Below, piece after piece: positions 34,747 through 42,780 of a DNA stretch of 53,312 nucleotides (positions within the stretch are counted from its first letter, which is position 1; each line of letters begins with the position of its first letter). This DNA is from Opitutus sp. GAS368 (GTDB lineage: Bacteria > Verrucomicrobiota > Verrucomicrobiia > Opitutales > UBA953). The notes beneath the pieces were generated by a model. The model was given only the letters and a program-made list of their open reading frames with translations. It searched no databases and was not told where the DNA came from. Where the stretch lies: the NCBI GenBank assembly GCA_945882655.1, contig CAMCWL010000004.1:1-53312 (forward strand). The letters run 5' to 3'. Made by a program: the position numbers and the translations under genes.

Positions 34747-34775
34747 GGTAGGGACAGCACCACGTGCTGTCCTCT
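34747..34775 (+). repeat. GGTAGGG hairpin repeat, copy E
   Basis: Unit abutting the glnS stop: GGTAG, arms GGACAGCAC / GTGCTGTCC, 3-nt loop CAC, end TCT (not GT). Confidence 0.85.
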
Positions 34776-34782
34776 GTCTCTT

Positions 34783-34810
34783 GGTAGGGACGCGACGACG
34801 TCGCGTCCGT
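34783..34810 (+). repeat. GGTAGGG hairpin repeat, copy F
   Basis: Unit 7 bp after copy E in the same orientation: GGTAG, arms GGACGCGAC / GTCGCGTCC, loop GAC, end GT. Confidence 0.88.
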
Positions 34811-35078
34811 TCGCCGCTTGACCGAGATACCGAAAAGTACTTACATAAACCTGTATCTGAAAGTACCCTCTGGGTTCCGTATGATACCACCAGGAAGCCG
34901 CCGCTAGGCGGCTTTCCTCTTTTCAGGCCCCTACCCATTCTTCGGCCACGCCCTGGCCAACTGGCCCTCTGGTCAACCGATCAACAAGACTACCCCTACC
35001 CCTGCCACTACCACTCCCTTAAACACCCTTGACCCACCCCCCGCCCTCCCTTTGATGCACCTTCTAGCTGGTAACAAA
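34811..35078. other. Intergenic stretch between glnS repeats and tRNA-Ser
   Basis: No gene seen. It contains an intrinsic terminator: stem AAGCCGCC-GCTA-GGCGGCTT (34895-34914) followed by TCCTCTTTTC, suitable for glnS. From about 34925 there are C-rich micro-repeats (CCCCTACCC, CTACCCCTACCCCTGCCACT) up to about 35030, the same class as upstream of accA and gltX. Confidence 0.75.
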
Positions 35079-35166
<88 letters not shown>

Positions 35167-35177
35167 GCTAGGACTAA

Positions 35178-35209
35178 GACGATAACCATGAACGGGTTAT
35201 CGTCCTTTT
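35178..35209 (+). terminator. Terminator downstream of tRNA-Ser
   Basis: Perfect 10-bp stem GACGATAACC / GGTTATCGTC (35178-35187, 35195-35204) followed by CTTTT. Confidence 0.88.
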
Positions 35210-35228
35210 GGTGTCATTCGGGAGGCGG

Positions 35229-35252
35229 AACTCTAACAAAAACTCTAACAAA
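35229..35252. repeat. Tandem 12-bp duplication AACTCTAACAAA
   Basis: Two exact adjacent copies (35229-35240, 35241-35252), 63 bp after the tRNA-Ser end. The plus frame through it continues as TKSIYDFPKSKKPRIARQAS until it meets the 3' end of the next minus gene. This could be the start of a lost element gene, but that is speculative. Confidence 0.7.
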
Positions 35253-35339
35253 GAGCATCTACGATTTCCCAAAATCAAAGAAGCCACGGATAGCACGTCA
35301 GGCTAGCAAACTAGCCCAAGTTGATTGGGCAAAGGATTG

Positions 35340-36098
35340 TTACTTCCGGCGTCCATCTTTCTTAATCCGGTACGAATTTGCCTTAATCGCTATTTCACGG
35401 GCTATGTCCATGTCCTGGCTAGTCTCGTAAGAATACATTCTCCATTCCTTCGCATCGGAGTATTCGATCGAAGACCAGTTAGCAAAGGCCGGCCCAGCCA
35501 AATGAACAAAGAAGTTCCAATGTCCAAAACGGACGAGGCATCCTATGGATTCGCCATCCACGAAACATTCAGGGGATATGATTAGCTGGAGATCGGTCAT
35601 ATCCTTCCTGAACACGACCAGCATCTGCCTACTTACATTCCTCGACCTAATCTCGCCGCCAATCCTTGCAGCGACCTCACAACTGTTCGGGCAATTCTTT
35701 AGAAGTCTGAAAAATTCGTTAGTAGAGGATAAGGCCCTAAACACTAAACTCAGCGCAAAGAGATGGATGTCTTCGGCATATTGTAAAGGAACACGAAACT
35801 CCCAACCCGGAAACATGGCCGTTTCAACGAACCATGCCTTCATCCGCCGATAAGTTGTACAGGCCTTATCCTCAATTCCGCCGATAATCCTGTTATCGCA
35901 ATCACGACAAAGGAGCTCCTCACTGATCCCTTTGGGGAACTTTTTAGGGTATGCCCCTTGGTTGCTGCTTATCAAAAAGGGTACCCCATTCTTAGGCTGC
36001 AAGTGGTCCTTGATAAACCAAGCTGGGTAAATATGGCTATCGACCAGTTTACTCGGATTAGCGCATAGCCTACAAACAGTTAGGTCATTACACTGCAT
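35340..36098 (-). CDS. HNH/treble-clef zinc-binding protein of unknown function
   Basis: 252 aa from the ATG at 36098; a TTG at 36125 is possible. The N-terminus has CRLCANPSKLVDSHIYPAWF and then ELLCRDCDNRI: two CxxC pairs around a conserved SHI-P, the layout of HNH-type treble-clef domains often found in genomic-island proteins. The remaining 170 residues are helical with no motif I recognise. Divergent from the 36191 gene with 92 bp between starts. GC content is well below the chromosome. Nuclease activity or defence role is inference. Confidence 0.62.
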   Translation of the reverse strand: MQCNDLTVCRLCANPSKLVDSHIYPAWFIKDHLQPKNGVPFLISSNQGAYPKKFPKGISEELLCRDCDNRIIGGIEDKACTTYRRMKAWFVETAMFPGWEFRVPLQYAEDIHLFALSLVFRALSSTNEFFRLLKNCPNSCEVAARIGGEIRSRNVSRQMLVVFRKDMTDLQLIISPECFVDGESIGCLVRFGHWNFFVHLAGPAFANWSSIEYSDAKEWRMYSYETSQDMDIAREIAIKANSYRIKKDGRRK

Positions 36099-36159
36099 CT
36101 TCAAGGTACGTTTGGGGTTAAACAAAAACTAGGTCTAAAGCACCTATGTGCAATAATTG

Positions 36160-36190
36160 ACGCGACTCCCCCGCCTGACAGGCTGACAGG
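36160..36190. promoter_or_regulatory. Short direct repeats in the divergent promoter gap of the accessory segment
   Basis: Two adjacent copies of CTGACAGG just before the ATG at 36191, with related GATGACAAC and CCTGAC following. Possible protein-binding or iteron-like site; weak. Confidence 0.35.
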
Positions 36191-37108
36191 ATGACAACCC
36201 CTGACGCCCCGCAGGAAGAACCCACGAAAGAGGCAAATAATGGCCCCCTAATCGACAATTTGAGGGCTCCGGTGAATGTCACGGAGTTGTCAGCCTTGGG
36301 CAGTCCGACTGACGAGCTGGAGCGCGACTTCCTATGGATTGAGAATGTCCAGGAGTTCATTCGCGTAAGGGACTACGAATTCATCCGGGAGGCATTCATC
36401 ACTGCCCTCCAATTGCTGAGATCGGTAGGCATGACCGAAAAGGCCGACTCCCTGCTAACACGCTTGGCCGAGCAAGACCTAGACCTGGCTTTCCCTTTAA
36501 TCGGCAGCGCAGAGGCTCGCCGGCAGTTCTCTGCACAGATGCTATACATGCTTATGGTGTGCAAGGCGATGGGGGCGTCCGATGAACCGCCACATTCAGT
36601 GCTATGTCGCGATCAGTTAGCGCGCTTCCATCCGATCACGATAGGCGAAACGGATATCTCAGTAAGCGTCAACGAAGTGATTCCTGGCCAGGTCGAAGAG
36701 CAGAAACATTCATGGTCCGACAACGGTAAGCGCGAGCTTCGCATCACCTTCAGCGAACATTCATTCCCTGCAGTGACTACGCAGGACATCATCGAAGCAG
36801 TGAAAGCACGGGCCGATCAGATGCTCCAATCAGATGATGGAGGGCGTAATCAAACCGTGCTGCTCAACCTTAAGTTCTGGAGATTCAGCAAAGGCCGCGG
36901 GAAGATGAACATGGCCCACTCACTGGCATTCATGAAAGAGCTGGAGAAGTACTCGGCGCACCGCACTCCCTACGCTTCGAGGGTGTTTGCGACCCTTTTT
37001 AAGGACGATCGGACCAGCATGCCGGAACGAAATTGGGAGGAAGGAATCCGTCGCCTAAGCTCAAGCCTGCAGATTCCTATCAGTATGATTTTCAGCACTT
37101 TGCGTTAG
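36191..37108 (+). CDS. Unknown accessory protein
   Basis: 305 aa, no recognised family. The N-terminal 45 residues are acidic and probably disordered (MTTPDAPQEEPTKEANNGP). Residues about 45-130 look like helical repeats (FIREAFITALQLLRSVGM, AFPLIGSAEARRQFSAQMLY). The C-terminal half includes KRELRITFSEHSFPAVTTQD and MNMAHSLAFMKELEKYSAHR. No catalytic motif, signal peptide or TM. It is divergent from the HNH-like gene and located in low-GC DNA. The pair may act together, but nothing in sequence proves it. Confidence 0.6.
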   Translation: MTTPDAPQEEPTKEANNGPLIDNLRAPVNVTELSALGSPTDELERDFLWIENVQEFIRVRDYEFIREAFITALQLLRSVGMTEKADSLLTRLAEQDLDLAFPLIGSAEARRQFSAQMLYMLMVCKAMGASDEPPHSVLCRDQLARFHPITIGETDISVSVNEVIPGQVEEQKHSWSDNGKRELRITFSEHSFPAVTTQDIIEAVKARADQMLQSDDGGRNQTVLLNLKFWRFSKGRGKMNMAHSLAFMKELEKYSAHRTPYASRVFATLFKDDRTSMPERNWEEGIRRLSSSLQIPISMIFSTLR

Positions 37109-37200
37109 CAAATTCCGCTGCCACATAAAACCCCCTCTGAGGTTCTGTGTGGGGCTCGGTTGTTCCGGGAGAGGGCTTCCGCGATACTTTGCCTGATGCT

Positions 37201-37479
37201 ATGAATATGGCATCAATCGGAGCCACCGCCGACAACAACGGTGGCAACAAGAACTCCCAGGTGAACCGCCCCGAGTGGGTGCGGCTTCCTAAGCCTGGGC
37301 AACACTGCAACATCACCGGTCTGGGCCGCTCGTTCCTCGCGAAGCTCATCCGCGAAGGCAAGGTCGACTCGATCAGCCTCCGCGAACGCGGCGCGAAGAA
37401 AGGCGTCCGTCTGATTAAGTACGACAGCCTGATGGCGTTCATCGAGAAGATGGGCCGTCTCAACAAGGAGGACGCCTAA
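37201..37479 (+). CDS. Excisionase-like helix-turn-helix protein
   Basis: 92 aa from the ATG at 37201; another ATG follows at 37207. After a 20-residue disordered start the protein has LPKPGQHCNITGLGRSFLAK and LIREGKVDSISLRERGAKKG, then VRLIKYDSLMAFIEKM. This is the winged-HTH layout of MerR-like excisionases (helix 'xxGxSRxxLxxLI', wing, 'RIxxxSLxxFI'). Such proteins guide excision or regulate element genes. It sits 3 bp upstream of the primase-like gene and is likely co-transcribed, as in many integrative elements. Confidence 0.72.
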   Translation: MNMASIGATADNNGGNKNSQVNRPEWVRLPKPGQHCNITGLGRSFLAKLIREGKVDSISLRERGAKKGVRLIKYDSLMAFIEKMGRLNKEDA

Positions 37480-37482
37480 GCC

Positions 37483-38469
37483 ATGGATAACACCCAAGGC
37501 AATAAGCCCCTCCCCTCCCTCGAGTTCATCTGGAGCCACCTGAACCTCGAGGGGACTGTTAAGGTCGGCATGCTCAAGTGCCCATGCCACGAGGACAAGA
37601 ACGCCTCGCTTTCGATTTTCGAGAGCCGAGACCGTTCCCGCCTCCTGTGGAAGTGTCACGCCGGCTGCGGCGGAGGCGACTCCGTCGATCTCTACGCCAT
37701 GGTCAAAGGCTGCAGTCGAAAGGTTGCCCTCCGCATCCTGACCCTGACCCCTAACGAGATCGTGGATGATTTCACGGCCCACATCCTGCGAAAGTCCAAG
37801 GAGGCCCTGCGCGACGACACCCTGAAGCCCACATTCCAGTTCAGCCAGATAGGCATCAACGAGCGGATTAGGCAGCTGGCTGAACTTCGGAAAATCCCGC
37901 AGGAGGGGGTGGCCTTGGCCTACCGCCGTGGCTTGCTCGGGTTCGGAAGCCACGAGGGCTATGCCGCCTGGGTCGTCCACGACTCGAGTGGCCTGAACAT
38001 CCAAGCTAGGCGCCTGAGTGGTCACCTCTGGTGGGGAAAGTCCAAGTCTCACACCATGCGCCATTCCAAGGCCTCCCTACCGGTCGGCATACGCGAGTGC
38101 TACCTCGCCAAGGTGGTGCATATCACCGAGGGGGCGCCCGACCTAATCGCCGCCCATGCCGTAATCGCCGGCATGGCTGCCCCGGAGGACCATAGCGCCA
38201 TCGGCCTGCTCGGGGCCTCCATGCACCCCTCCAAAGCCGTATTCGGCCCGCTGGAGGGCAAAGATGTGGTGATCTGGGCCCATTCAGACTCCGCAGGCAA
38301 GAAGGCGGCTGATGCCTGGACCAAGAGCCTGTTTGGGCTAGCCAGGTCCGTGGTCATCCTTGCAGCCGAGGACGTCCTGCCAGGGCACAAGGACCTGAAT
38401 GACCTGGTTGCCAGCCAGACTGGCATGAGGGCGATCATCTCGAAACTCAAGGAGGTGGGTCATGCTTAA
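37483..38469 (+). CDS. Phage/plasmid primase-like protein (CHC2-type zinc finger and TOPRIM)
   Basis: 328 aa. Residues about 30-70 hold CPCHEDKNASLSIF and WKCHAGCGGGDSVDLYAM, a DnaG-like CHC2 zinc finger. A TOPRIM-like core follows: VVHITEGAPDLIAAHAVIAG with the catalytic Glu and VVIWAHSDSAGKKAADAW with the Asp-x-Asp-like position. The end GHKDLNDLVASQTG is typical of plasmid and phage TOPRIM primases. It likely primes element replication. An AAGGAGG lies 11 bp before the start. It overlaps the next gene by 8 bp. Confidence 0.84.
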   Translation: MDNTQGNKPLPSLEFIWSHLNLEGTVKVGMLKCPCHEDKNASLSIFESRDRSRLLWKCHAGCGGGDSVDLYAMVKGCSRKVALRILTLTPNEIVDDFTAHILRKSKEALRDDTLKPTFQFSQIGINERIRQLAELRKIPQEGVALAYRRGLLGFGSHEGYAAWVVHDSSGLNIQARRLSGHLWWGKSKSHTMRHSKASLPVGIRECYLAKVVHITEGAPDLIAAHAVIAGMAAPEDHSAIGLLGASMHPSKAVFGPLEGKDVVIWAHSDSAGKKAADAWTKSLFGLARSVVILAAEDVLPGHKDLNDLVASQTGMRAIISKLKEVGHA

Positions 38470-39940
38470 TAGAGACGACGCTTCCCCCACCCCCGCCGGC
38501 CCGTTCCCTTCTCACGTCCTCCCTCCTGTCCTTCGGGACATGGCGGAGGCGGCGAAGCACGCCGTCGGTGGCGGTCATGACCTTTCGGGCATCATCGCCC
38601 TCGGGGTTACCGCACTGGCAACCGCCCCAGGCCTTCAGGTCGGGGTCAAGCCGTCGGATAGCCTGAGGACTCCGGCCTGCCTCTTCATCCTCGTCTCCGC
38701 GATCAGCGGCTCAGGCAAAAGCCGAACGGCCAAGTTCTTCATGGACGTGGTCTACCGGCGGGAGCGTGAGCTGCAGGAGACGTTCAAGAAAAAGACCAAG
38801 CCGGATATGCTGGCCGAGAAAGACCGGCTAGTCGCGGAGATGGCCATACGAAACGATGAGGTTCGCCGCCGGCTGAAAGGGATGGAAGCGGGGGCTCAAG
38901 CCGAGCCCGATGAACTCGACGCTAGGATCAGCGCCCTCCATGCCCGGCTAGAGGCTATCGAGGACTCCTTCCAATGGCCTAACCTTGTGGCCGAGGACTT
39001 CACCTCCAGCGCATTAGCCAGGCTCATGGCTGGCAGCAAAGGCCGGTGCATGATCTTCTCCTCAGACGCACGAACCCCCATCAAGAACCTACAGGGACGC
39101 CACCAGAAGGACGGGCCTGACGACGCGCTCCTCATCAAGATCTGGAGCGCCGAATCGGTCAGCCTATCGCGACGTGGCAGCGGGAACGGAGTCGACCAAG
39201 TGACGGTCAACCGGCTTACCGCTAGCCTGCTGCATTTGGTTCAACCGGACTTGGTCAATGAAGTCATGGGCAACAAAGCCCTTCTGGACAGCGGTTATAT
39301 GTGCCGAACCTTGGTGGCCTTCACGGACTCCAAGCCGGCCATGCCTGACGAGCTGAAGGACGTACCCCCTGAACTGCAGCGCAAATACGACACCCTCATG
39401 ATGGACCTGATGCAGACCTATTACGAACGGGACGAACCGGCGACGGCCTACTTCACCGTAGAAGCGCTGCATCTGCTGATTGAACGAGATCGGGCAACGG
39501 TTCAGGCCTATCGTGACGGCAACACCGAAGGCTGGTCCATCCGCAGCCGCGACGGGGAGCAGATTCGACGTATCTCCATCGTCCTCCACGCCGGCCTGCA
39601 CGGAGGCAAAGCCCACGAAATGCCGGTCGAGGCAGCCAGGGTCTCAGAGGCCATGCAGATCATGGACTGGTTCATTCGTCAGCGCCAACCCCTCATCGAG
39701 AAGCAGCAGGTCGAGGTGGACACCCAAGTAAGGGCCGTGGTCGCTACCCTAGCCGAAGCCAACCCTAGAGGCTTCACCGTCCGGGACGCCCAACGCCGGA
39801 GCATCATCCCGGGACAAGGGACCGCGGCCGAGGTCCAAGCCCTGCTGGAAGATCTGGTGAAAAGGGGCATCTTGGTCTCGACCATCGAAAAAACACCCGG
39901 CAAGGCTGACAGACCCCTCTATTTGTCAGCCAGGAACTGA
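38462..39940 (+). CDS. DUF3987-type P-loop replication protein
   Basis: 492 aa. Walker A SAISGSGKSRTAKFF at about residues 80-94, with the region before it (HDLSGIIALGVTALATAPG, PACLFILVSAISG) typical of DUF3987. A coiled insert follows at about 105-165. The core contains FSSDARTPIKNLQGRHQKDG and LLIKIWSAESVSLSRRG. The C-terminal part carries a winged-helix-like end, RDAQRRSIIPGQGTAAEV. These proteins accompany primases in integrative elements and may act as helicase-type ATPases. AAGGAGGT lies 5 bp before the ATG, one of the few strong Shine-Dalgarno motifs in the window. Confidence 0.82.
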   Translation: MLNRDDASPTPAGPFPSHVLPPVLRDMAEAAKHAVGGGHDLSGIIALGVTALATAPGLQVGVKPSDSLRTPACLFILVSAISGSGKSRTAKFFMDVVYRRERELQETFKKKTKPDMLAEKDRLVAEMAIRNDEVRRRLKGMEAGAQAEPDELDARISALHARLEAIEDSFQWPNLVAEDFTSSALARLMAGSKGRCMIFSSDARTPIKNLQGRHQKDGPDDALLIKIWSAESVSLSRRGSGNGVDQVTVNRLTASLLHLVQPDLVNEVMGNKALLDSGYMCRTLVAFTDSKPAMPDELKDVPPELQRKYDTLMMDLMQTYYERDEPATAYFTVEALHLLIERDRATVQAYRDGNTEGWSIRSRDGEQIRRISIVLHAGLHGGKAHEMPVEAARVSEAMQIMDWFIRQRQPLIEKQQVEVDTQVRAVVATLAEANPRGFTVRDAQRRSIIPGQGTAAEVQALLEDLVKRGILVSTIEKTPGKADRPLYLSARN

Positions 39941-39953
39941 CAAGGAATGCGCA

Positions 39954-39984
39954 GGGGGTCGGGCAACCGACCCCCTTTTCTTTT
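39954..39984 (+). terminator. Terminator of the primase-DUF3987 operon
   Basis: Perfect 9-bp stem GGGGGTCGG / CCGACCCCC followed by TTTTCTTTT, 14 bp after the DUF3987 stop. Confidence 0.93.
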
Positions 39985-40180
39985 AACGAGTTATGACTAC
40001 AGGACAAAGATGACCGTCAGCGTGTCACTCTGTCATCTGACATTTGGCCTCGCTTGGGCTATGTTGGGAGAAAATCTGCCAATCGGGCACACCAACGAAA
40101 TCACAGCGCACCCGACCATTCGAACTCGCTCATAGAAAGCCGCGCCGCATACGGGAATGCGGTTCCGAAAGGGGGTAAGA

Positions 40181-40723
40181 TCAGCGTTTACGGAAAACCA
40201 ATACGCCGATCATGCCTAGGCAGAAAATCACCGCCAAAGCGGACCAACTATCCAGGAAGTCGGATGGCTTAGACCCCGATTGATATGCGACCTGCCTCGG
40301 CTGGACAGAAGCCTGCGGCTTGACCGTCGGACCAGACGTAGCAGCAGGCCCAACCCTCGGAGCCCCGGACTTCACCTGCGCCGGCTGGGCCTGCTTAGAT
40401 GCGCGCCTCGCCTGCATGTCCTGCTGAAGTTTGTGCGTCTTATCCAAAATCGAGGCGGACTTGGGCTCGATCTCCACGGCGGACAGTTCGATGGCCTCCT
40501 GATATTCCTTGCTCGCCTTAGCCACCTCGTCTCTTGCGGCCTTAAGCTTGGCTTCGGCTTCCTTCGCCTTCGGAGTCGCGATCGCCTTGGCAAGAGTCAG
40601 CTGAAGTGTCTTGGCCTCATCCGGCGTAAGCGGAGCCGGAGGAGTATTGGTCACCTCCTGTGCCCCCAGCAAGCAGATGGACGCGAAAAACAGGAGGATG
40701 CCTGGCGATACAAAGGTCTTCAT
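40181..40723 (-). CDS. Small surface-anchored coiled-coil protein, paralogue 1
   Basis: 180 aa. Signal peptide MKTFVSPGILLFFASICLLG, then PLTPDEAKTLQLTLAKAIAT and a coiled coil (AEAKLKAARDEVAKASKEYQ), a Pro/Gln/Ser linker, and a C-terminal TM (SALAVIFCLGMIGVLVF) ending RKR. It is clearly paralogous to the 47831 protein: same order, the same PDEAK start and a shared KTHKLQQ/KTRRLQQ segment. Both are divergent from a thrombospondin-type-3 repeat gene (140 bp gap here). The tripartite end (linker, TM, basic tail) resembles surface-sorting tails, but no known sortase motif is present. Function unknown. Confidence 0.78.
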   Translation of the reverse strand: MKTFVSPGILLFFASICLLGAQEVTNTPPAPLTPDEAKTLQLTLAKAIATPKAKEAEAKLKAARDEVAKASKEYQEAIELSAVEIEPKSASILDKTHKLQQDMQARRASKQAQPAQVKSGAPRVGPAATSGPTVKPQASVQPRQVAYQSGSKPSDFLDSWSALAVIFCLGMIGVLVFRKR

Positions 40724-40863
40724 GACTCGGGGTGCCTGATGACACCTCAGCCCGCCACATGCGTCAACCCATTCCTACGATCTCCAATTCGTAAATCGTA
40801 TGTAAAAAATAGGACGATAATTGCTACAATAATACCATTGCTGCCTACTGATGACCGAGCACG

Positions 40864-42780
40864 ATGAGCCGCGTCATGAACCCCGTGATACGCGCAGCGC
40901 GCCGCTTACTTGCGGCTGCCCTGATTATCTCCATCTTCGTCAAAGTCCCCCTGTCGATGGGTGTCGCCGCGACGTTCCCCGACGATCAGATAAACTACAG
41001 TCCCGTAAATGGATTCTCCTGGTATGAGGATGGCTTCGGCGACGCGGACGAAGACGGCATCCCTAATTTCCACGATCCCGCGCCCTACGACCCGTCAAAC
41101 ACCAGTCCGGTGAATGGCATAAGCTGGGGACAGGATGCCCTGTCCGACGCGGACGGGGACGGGACGCCCAACTTCAACGACCAGTATCCGTACGACATGT
41201 TCGACGGCAACCCGCCTCCGTCCGACCCGGACAGCGACGGAGATGGCATCCCCGACTCAGCCGATCCCGCGCCTTGGGATTATTCGAACTACAGCCAGGC
41301 TAACGGCATGTTCTGGAATGGCTCCGCCACAGGCGATGCGGACGGAGACGGCATCGCCAACTTCAACGACCTGTATCCGTACGACATGTATAATGGTAAT
41401 CCGCCCATGTGGGCGACCGATTCCGACGGTGACGGGATACCGGATACGTCTGATCCTTCTCCATGGGATAGCTCGAACTTCAGTTCCGCCAACGGGCAGC
41501 CTTGGTACATATCCGCATTAGATGACCTTGATGGCGATGGCATCGCCAACTTCTACGATCAGTGGCCTGACGACCCCTACAACGGCAATCCGCCTGTCTT
41601 TTTCGCGGATTATGACGGCGACGGCATCGCCGATGAGGAAGATCCGGCGCCCTACGACTCCATCAACCTGAGCCCCATCAACGGAATCGCATGGCTCAGC
41701 GCTGCGCTAAGCGATGCGGATGGAGATGGAAATCTCAACTTCAACGACCCTTGGCCATACGATCCCAACAATGGTAACGGCTCACCCAGCGGCCCTCCCG
41801 AAAACGAACCGGATTCTGATGGAGACGGCATACCCGACCGTGATGATCCAGCGCCGTACGACTCCACGAATACAAGCCCTGTCAACGGCATCGCCTGGTA
41901 CAACTCGGTCTGGGTAGATTCGGATCTGGATGGCGTCCAGGACTACTGGGATCCGGAGCCCTACGGCCAGATGCAGCAAGACACCGACGGAGACGGACTG
42001 CTCGACAACGTGGATCCGGCGCCGAACGACCCCAACAACTACAGTAGCTATAACGATACGAATTGGAATTCCGACGCGCTCGGCGACAATGACGGCGACG
42101 GTACGCCTAACTTCTTCGATGCTTGGCCGTATGACCCCTACGATCAACGGGATTCGGACATGGACGGAATCACCGATGACACAGACCCTGCTCCCGAAGA
42201 TTCGGGCAACTACAGCAACCACAATTCGACGACCTGGGGATTCGACGCGCTTGGCGACCTAGACAACGACGGAACACTGAACTTCTTCGACCCTTACCCG
42301 TATGATTCCCACAACGGGGACCCGTCCATGATGGATTCAGACAACGACGGCTATACCGATGACATCGATCCGGCGCCACAGGACCCGAACAACCACAGCG
42401 AAGAAAACGGGCTGGATTGGTATGATAACGCGCTCGGCGATAATGACGGGGACGGCATCAACAACTTCAACGATCCTACCCCGAACGGCGACCCTAACGA
42501 CCCGGATGGCGACCACTTCACGGACAACGACCCCGCCCCCGAAGATTACTCCAATTACAGCAGCCATAACATGGTCAGCTGGTATCAGCGAATCTTCGGA
42601 GACGACGACAATGACACCATCCTGAACTTCTTCGACCTCCGCCCGGATACCTACGACGAACCTAATCCGCCGGATCCAAATAATCCCACTGATCCGAACG
42701 ACCCCAACGATCCGAATAATCCGCCACCTCAGCCCGAAGGCGACGGAAACACCGAACCTGCCTCCCAGGACTGCCCATAA
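40864..42780 (+). CDS. Secreted thrombospondin type-3-like repeat protein, tip missing
   Basis: 638 aa with a signal/TM N-terminus (AARRLLAAALIISIFVKVPL). Residues about 40-600 are calcium-binding TSP3-like repeats of about 62 residues, built as DSDGDGIPD-x-x-DPAP, then NYS-x-x-NG-x-x-W, then GDADGDG-x-x-NF and PYD-x-x-NG. The end is low complexity (DPNNPTDPNDPNDPNNPP) and stops at QDCP, where the two related proteins continue into a shared linker domain and a large tip. It therefore looks truncated, and the downstream DNA holds a relic reading frame. Divergent from paralogue 1 of the small anchored proteins. Confidence 0.88.
   Translation: MSRVMNPVIRAARRLLAAALIISIFVKVPLSMGVAATFPDDQINYSPVNGFSWYEDGFGDADEDGIPNFHDPAPYDPSNTSPVNGISWGQDALSDADGDGTPNFNDQYPYDMFDGNPPPSDPDSDGDGIPDSADPAPWDYSNYSQANGMFWNGSATGDADGDGIANFNDLYPYDMYNGNPPMWATDSDGDGIPDTSDPSPWDSSNFSSANGQPWYISALDDLDGDGIANFYDQWPDDPYNGNPPVFFADYDGDGIADEEDPAPYDSINLSPINGIAWLSAALSDADGDGNLNFNDPWPYDPNNGNGSPSGPPENEPDSDGDGIPDRDDPAPYDSTNTSPVNGIAWYNSVWVDSDLDGVQDYWDPEPYGQMQQDTDGDGLLDNVDPAPNDPNNYSSYNDTNWNSDALGDNDGDGTPNFFDAWPYDPYDQRDSDMDGITDDTDPAPEDSGNYSNHNSTTWGFDALGDLDNDGTLNFFDPYPYDSHNGDPSMMDSDNDGYTDDIDPAPQDPNNHSEENGLDWYDNALGDNDGDGINNFNDPTPNGDPNDPDGDHFTDNDPAPEDYSNYSSHNMVSWYQRIFGDDDNDTILNFFDLRPDTYDEPNPPDPNNPTDPNDPNDPNNPPPQPEGDGNTEPASQDCP

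Larger units (their letters stand above)
35167..39990. mobile_element. Accessory segment next to tRNA-Ser, integrase-less in this window
   Basis: Begins at the 3' end of tRNA-Ser, a common integration site. The first 2 kb are clearly AT-richer than the flanks. Contents: HNH-like protein, unknown protein, excisionase-like HTH, primase-like protein and DUF3987 P-loop protein, a set typical of replication modules of integrative plasmids and satellite elements. Strong Shine-Dalgarno motifs precede the primase and DUF3987 genes, unlike most flanking genes. No integrase and no convincing right att repeat were found, so the right end (near the 39954 terminator) is approximate. Confidence 0.6.

Noticed and set aside
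32866-34938. 690-codon minus-strand open frame
   Set aside because: Antisense to glnS, which is certain; it also runs through the hairpin repeats and terminator.
40070-40140. ATTCGAAC near 40110 as right attachment site
   Set aside because: Only 8 bases match the tRNA T-loop and in the wrong orientation; chance is sufficient.
40900-42650. Regular DNA repeats that could suggest a CRISPR array or satellite
   Set aside because: The periodicity follows the TSP3 protein repeats with an intact reading frame and synonymous variation; there are no identical repeats with unique spacers.
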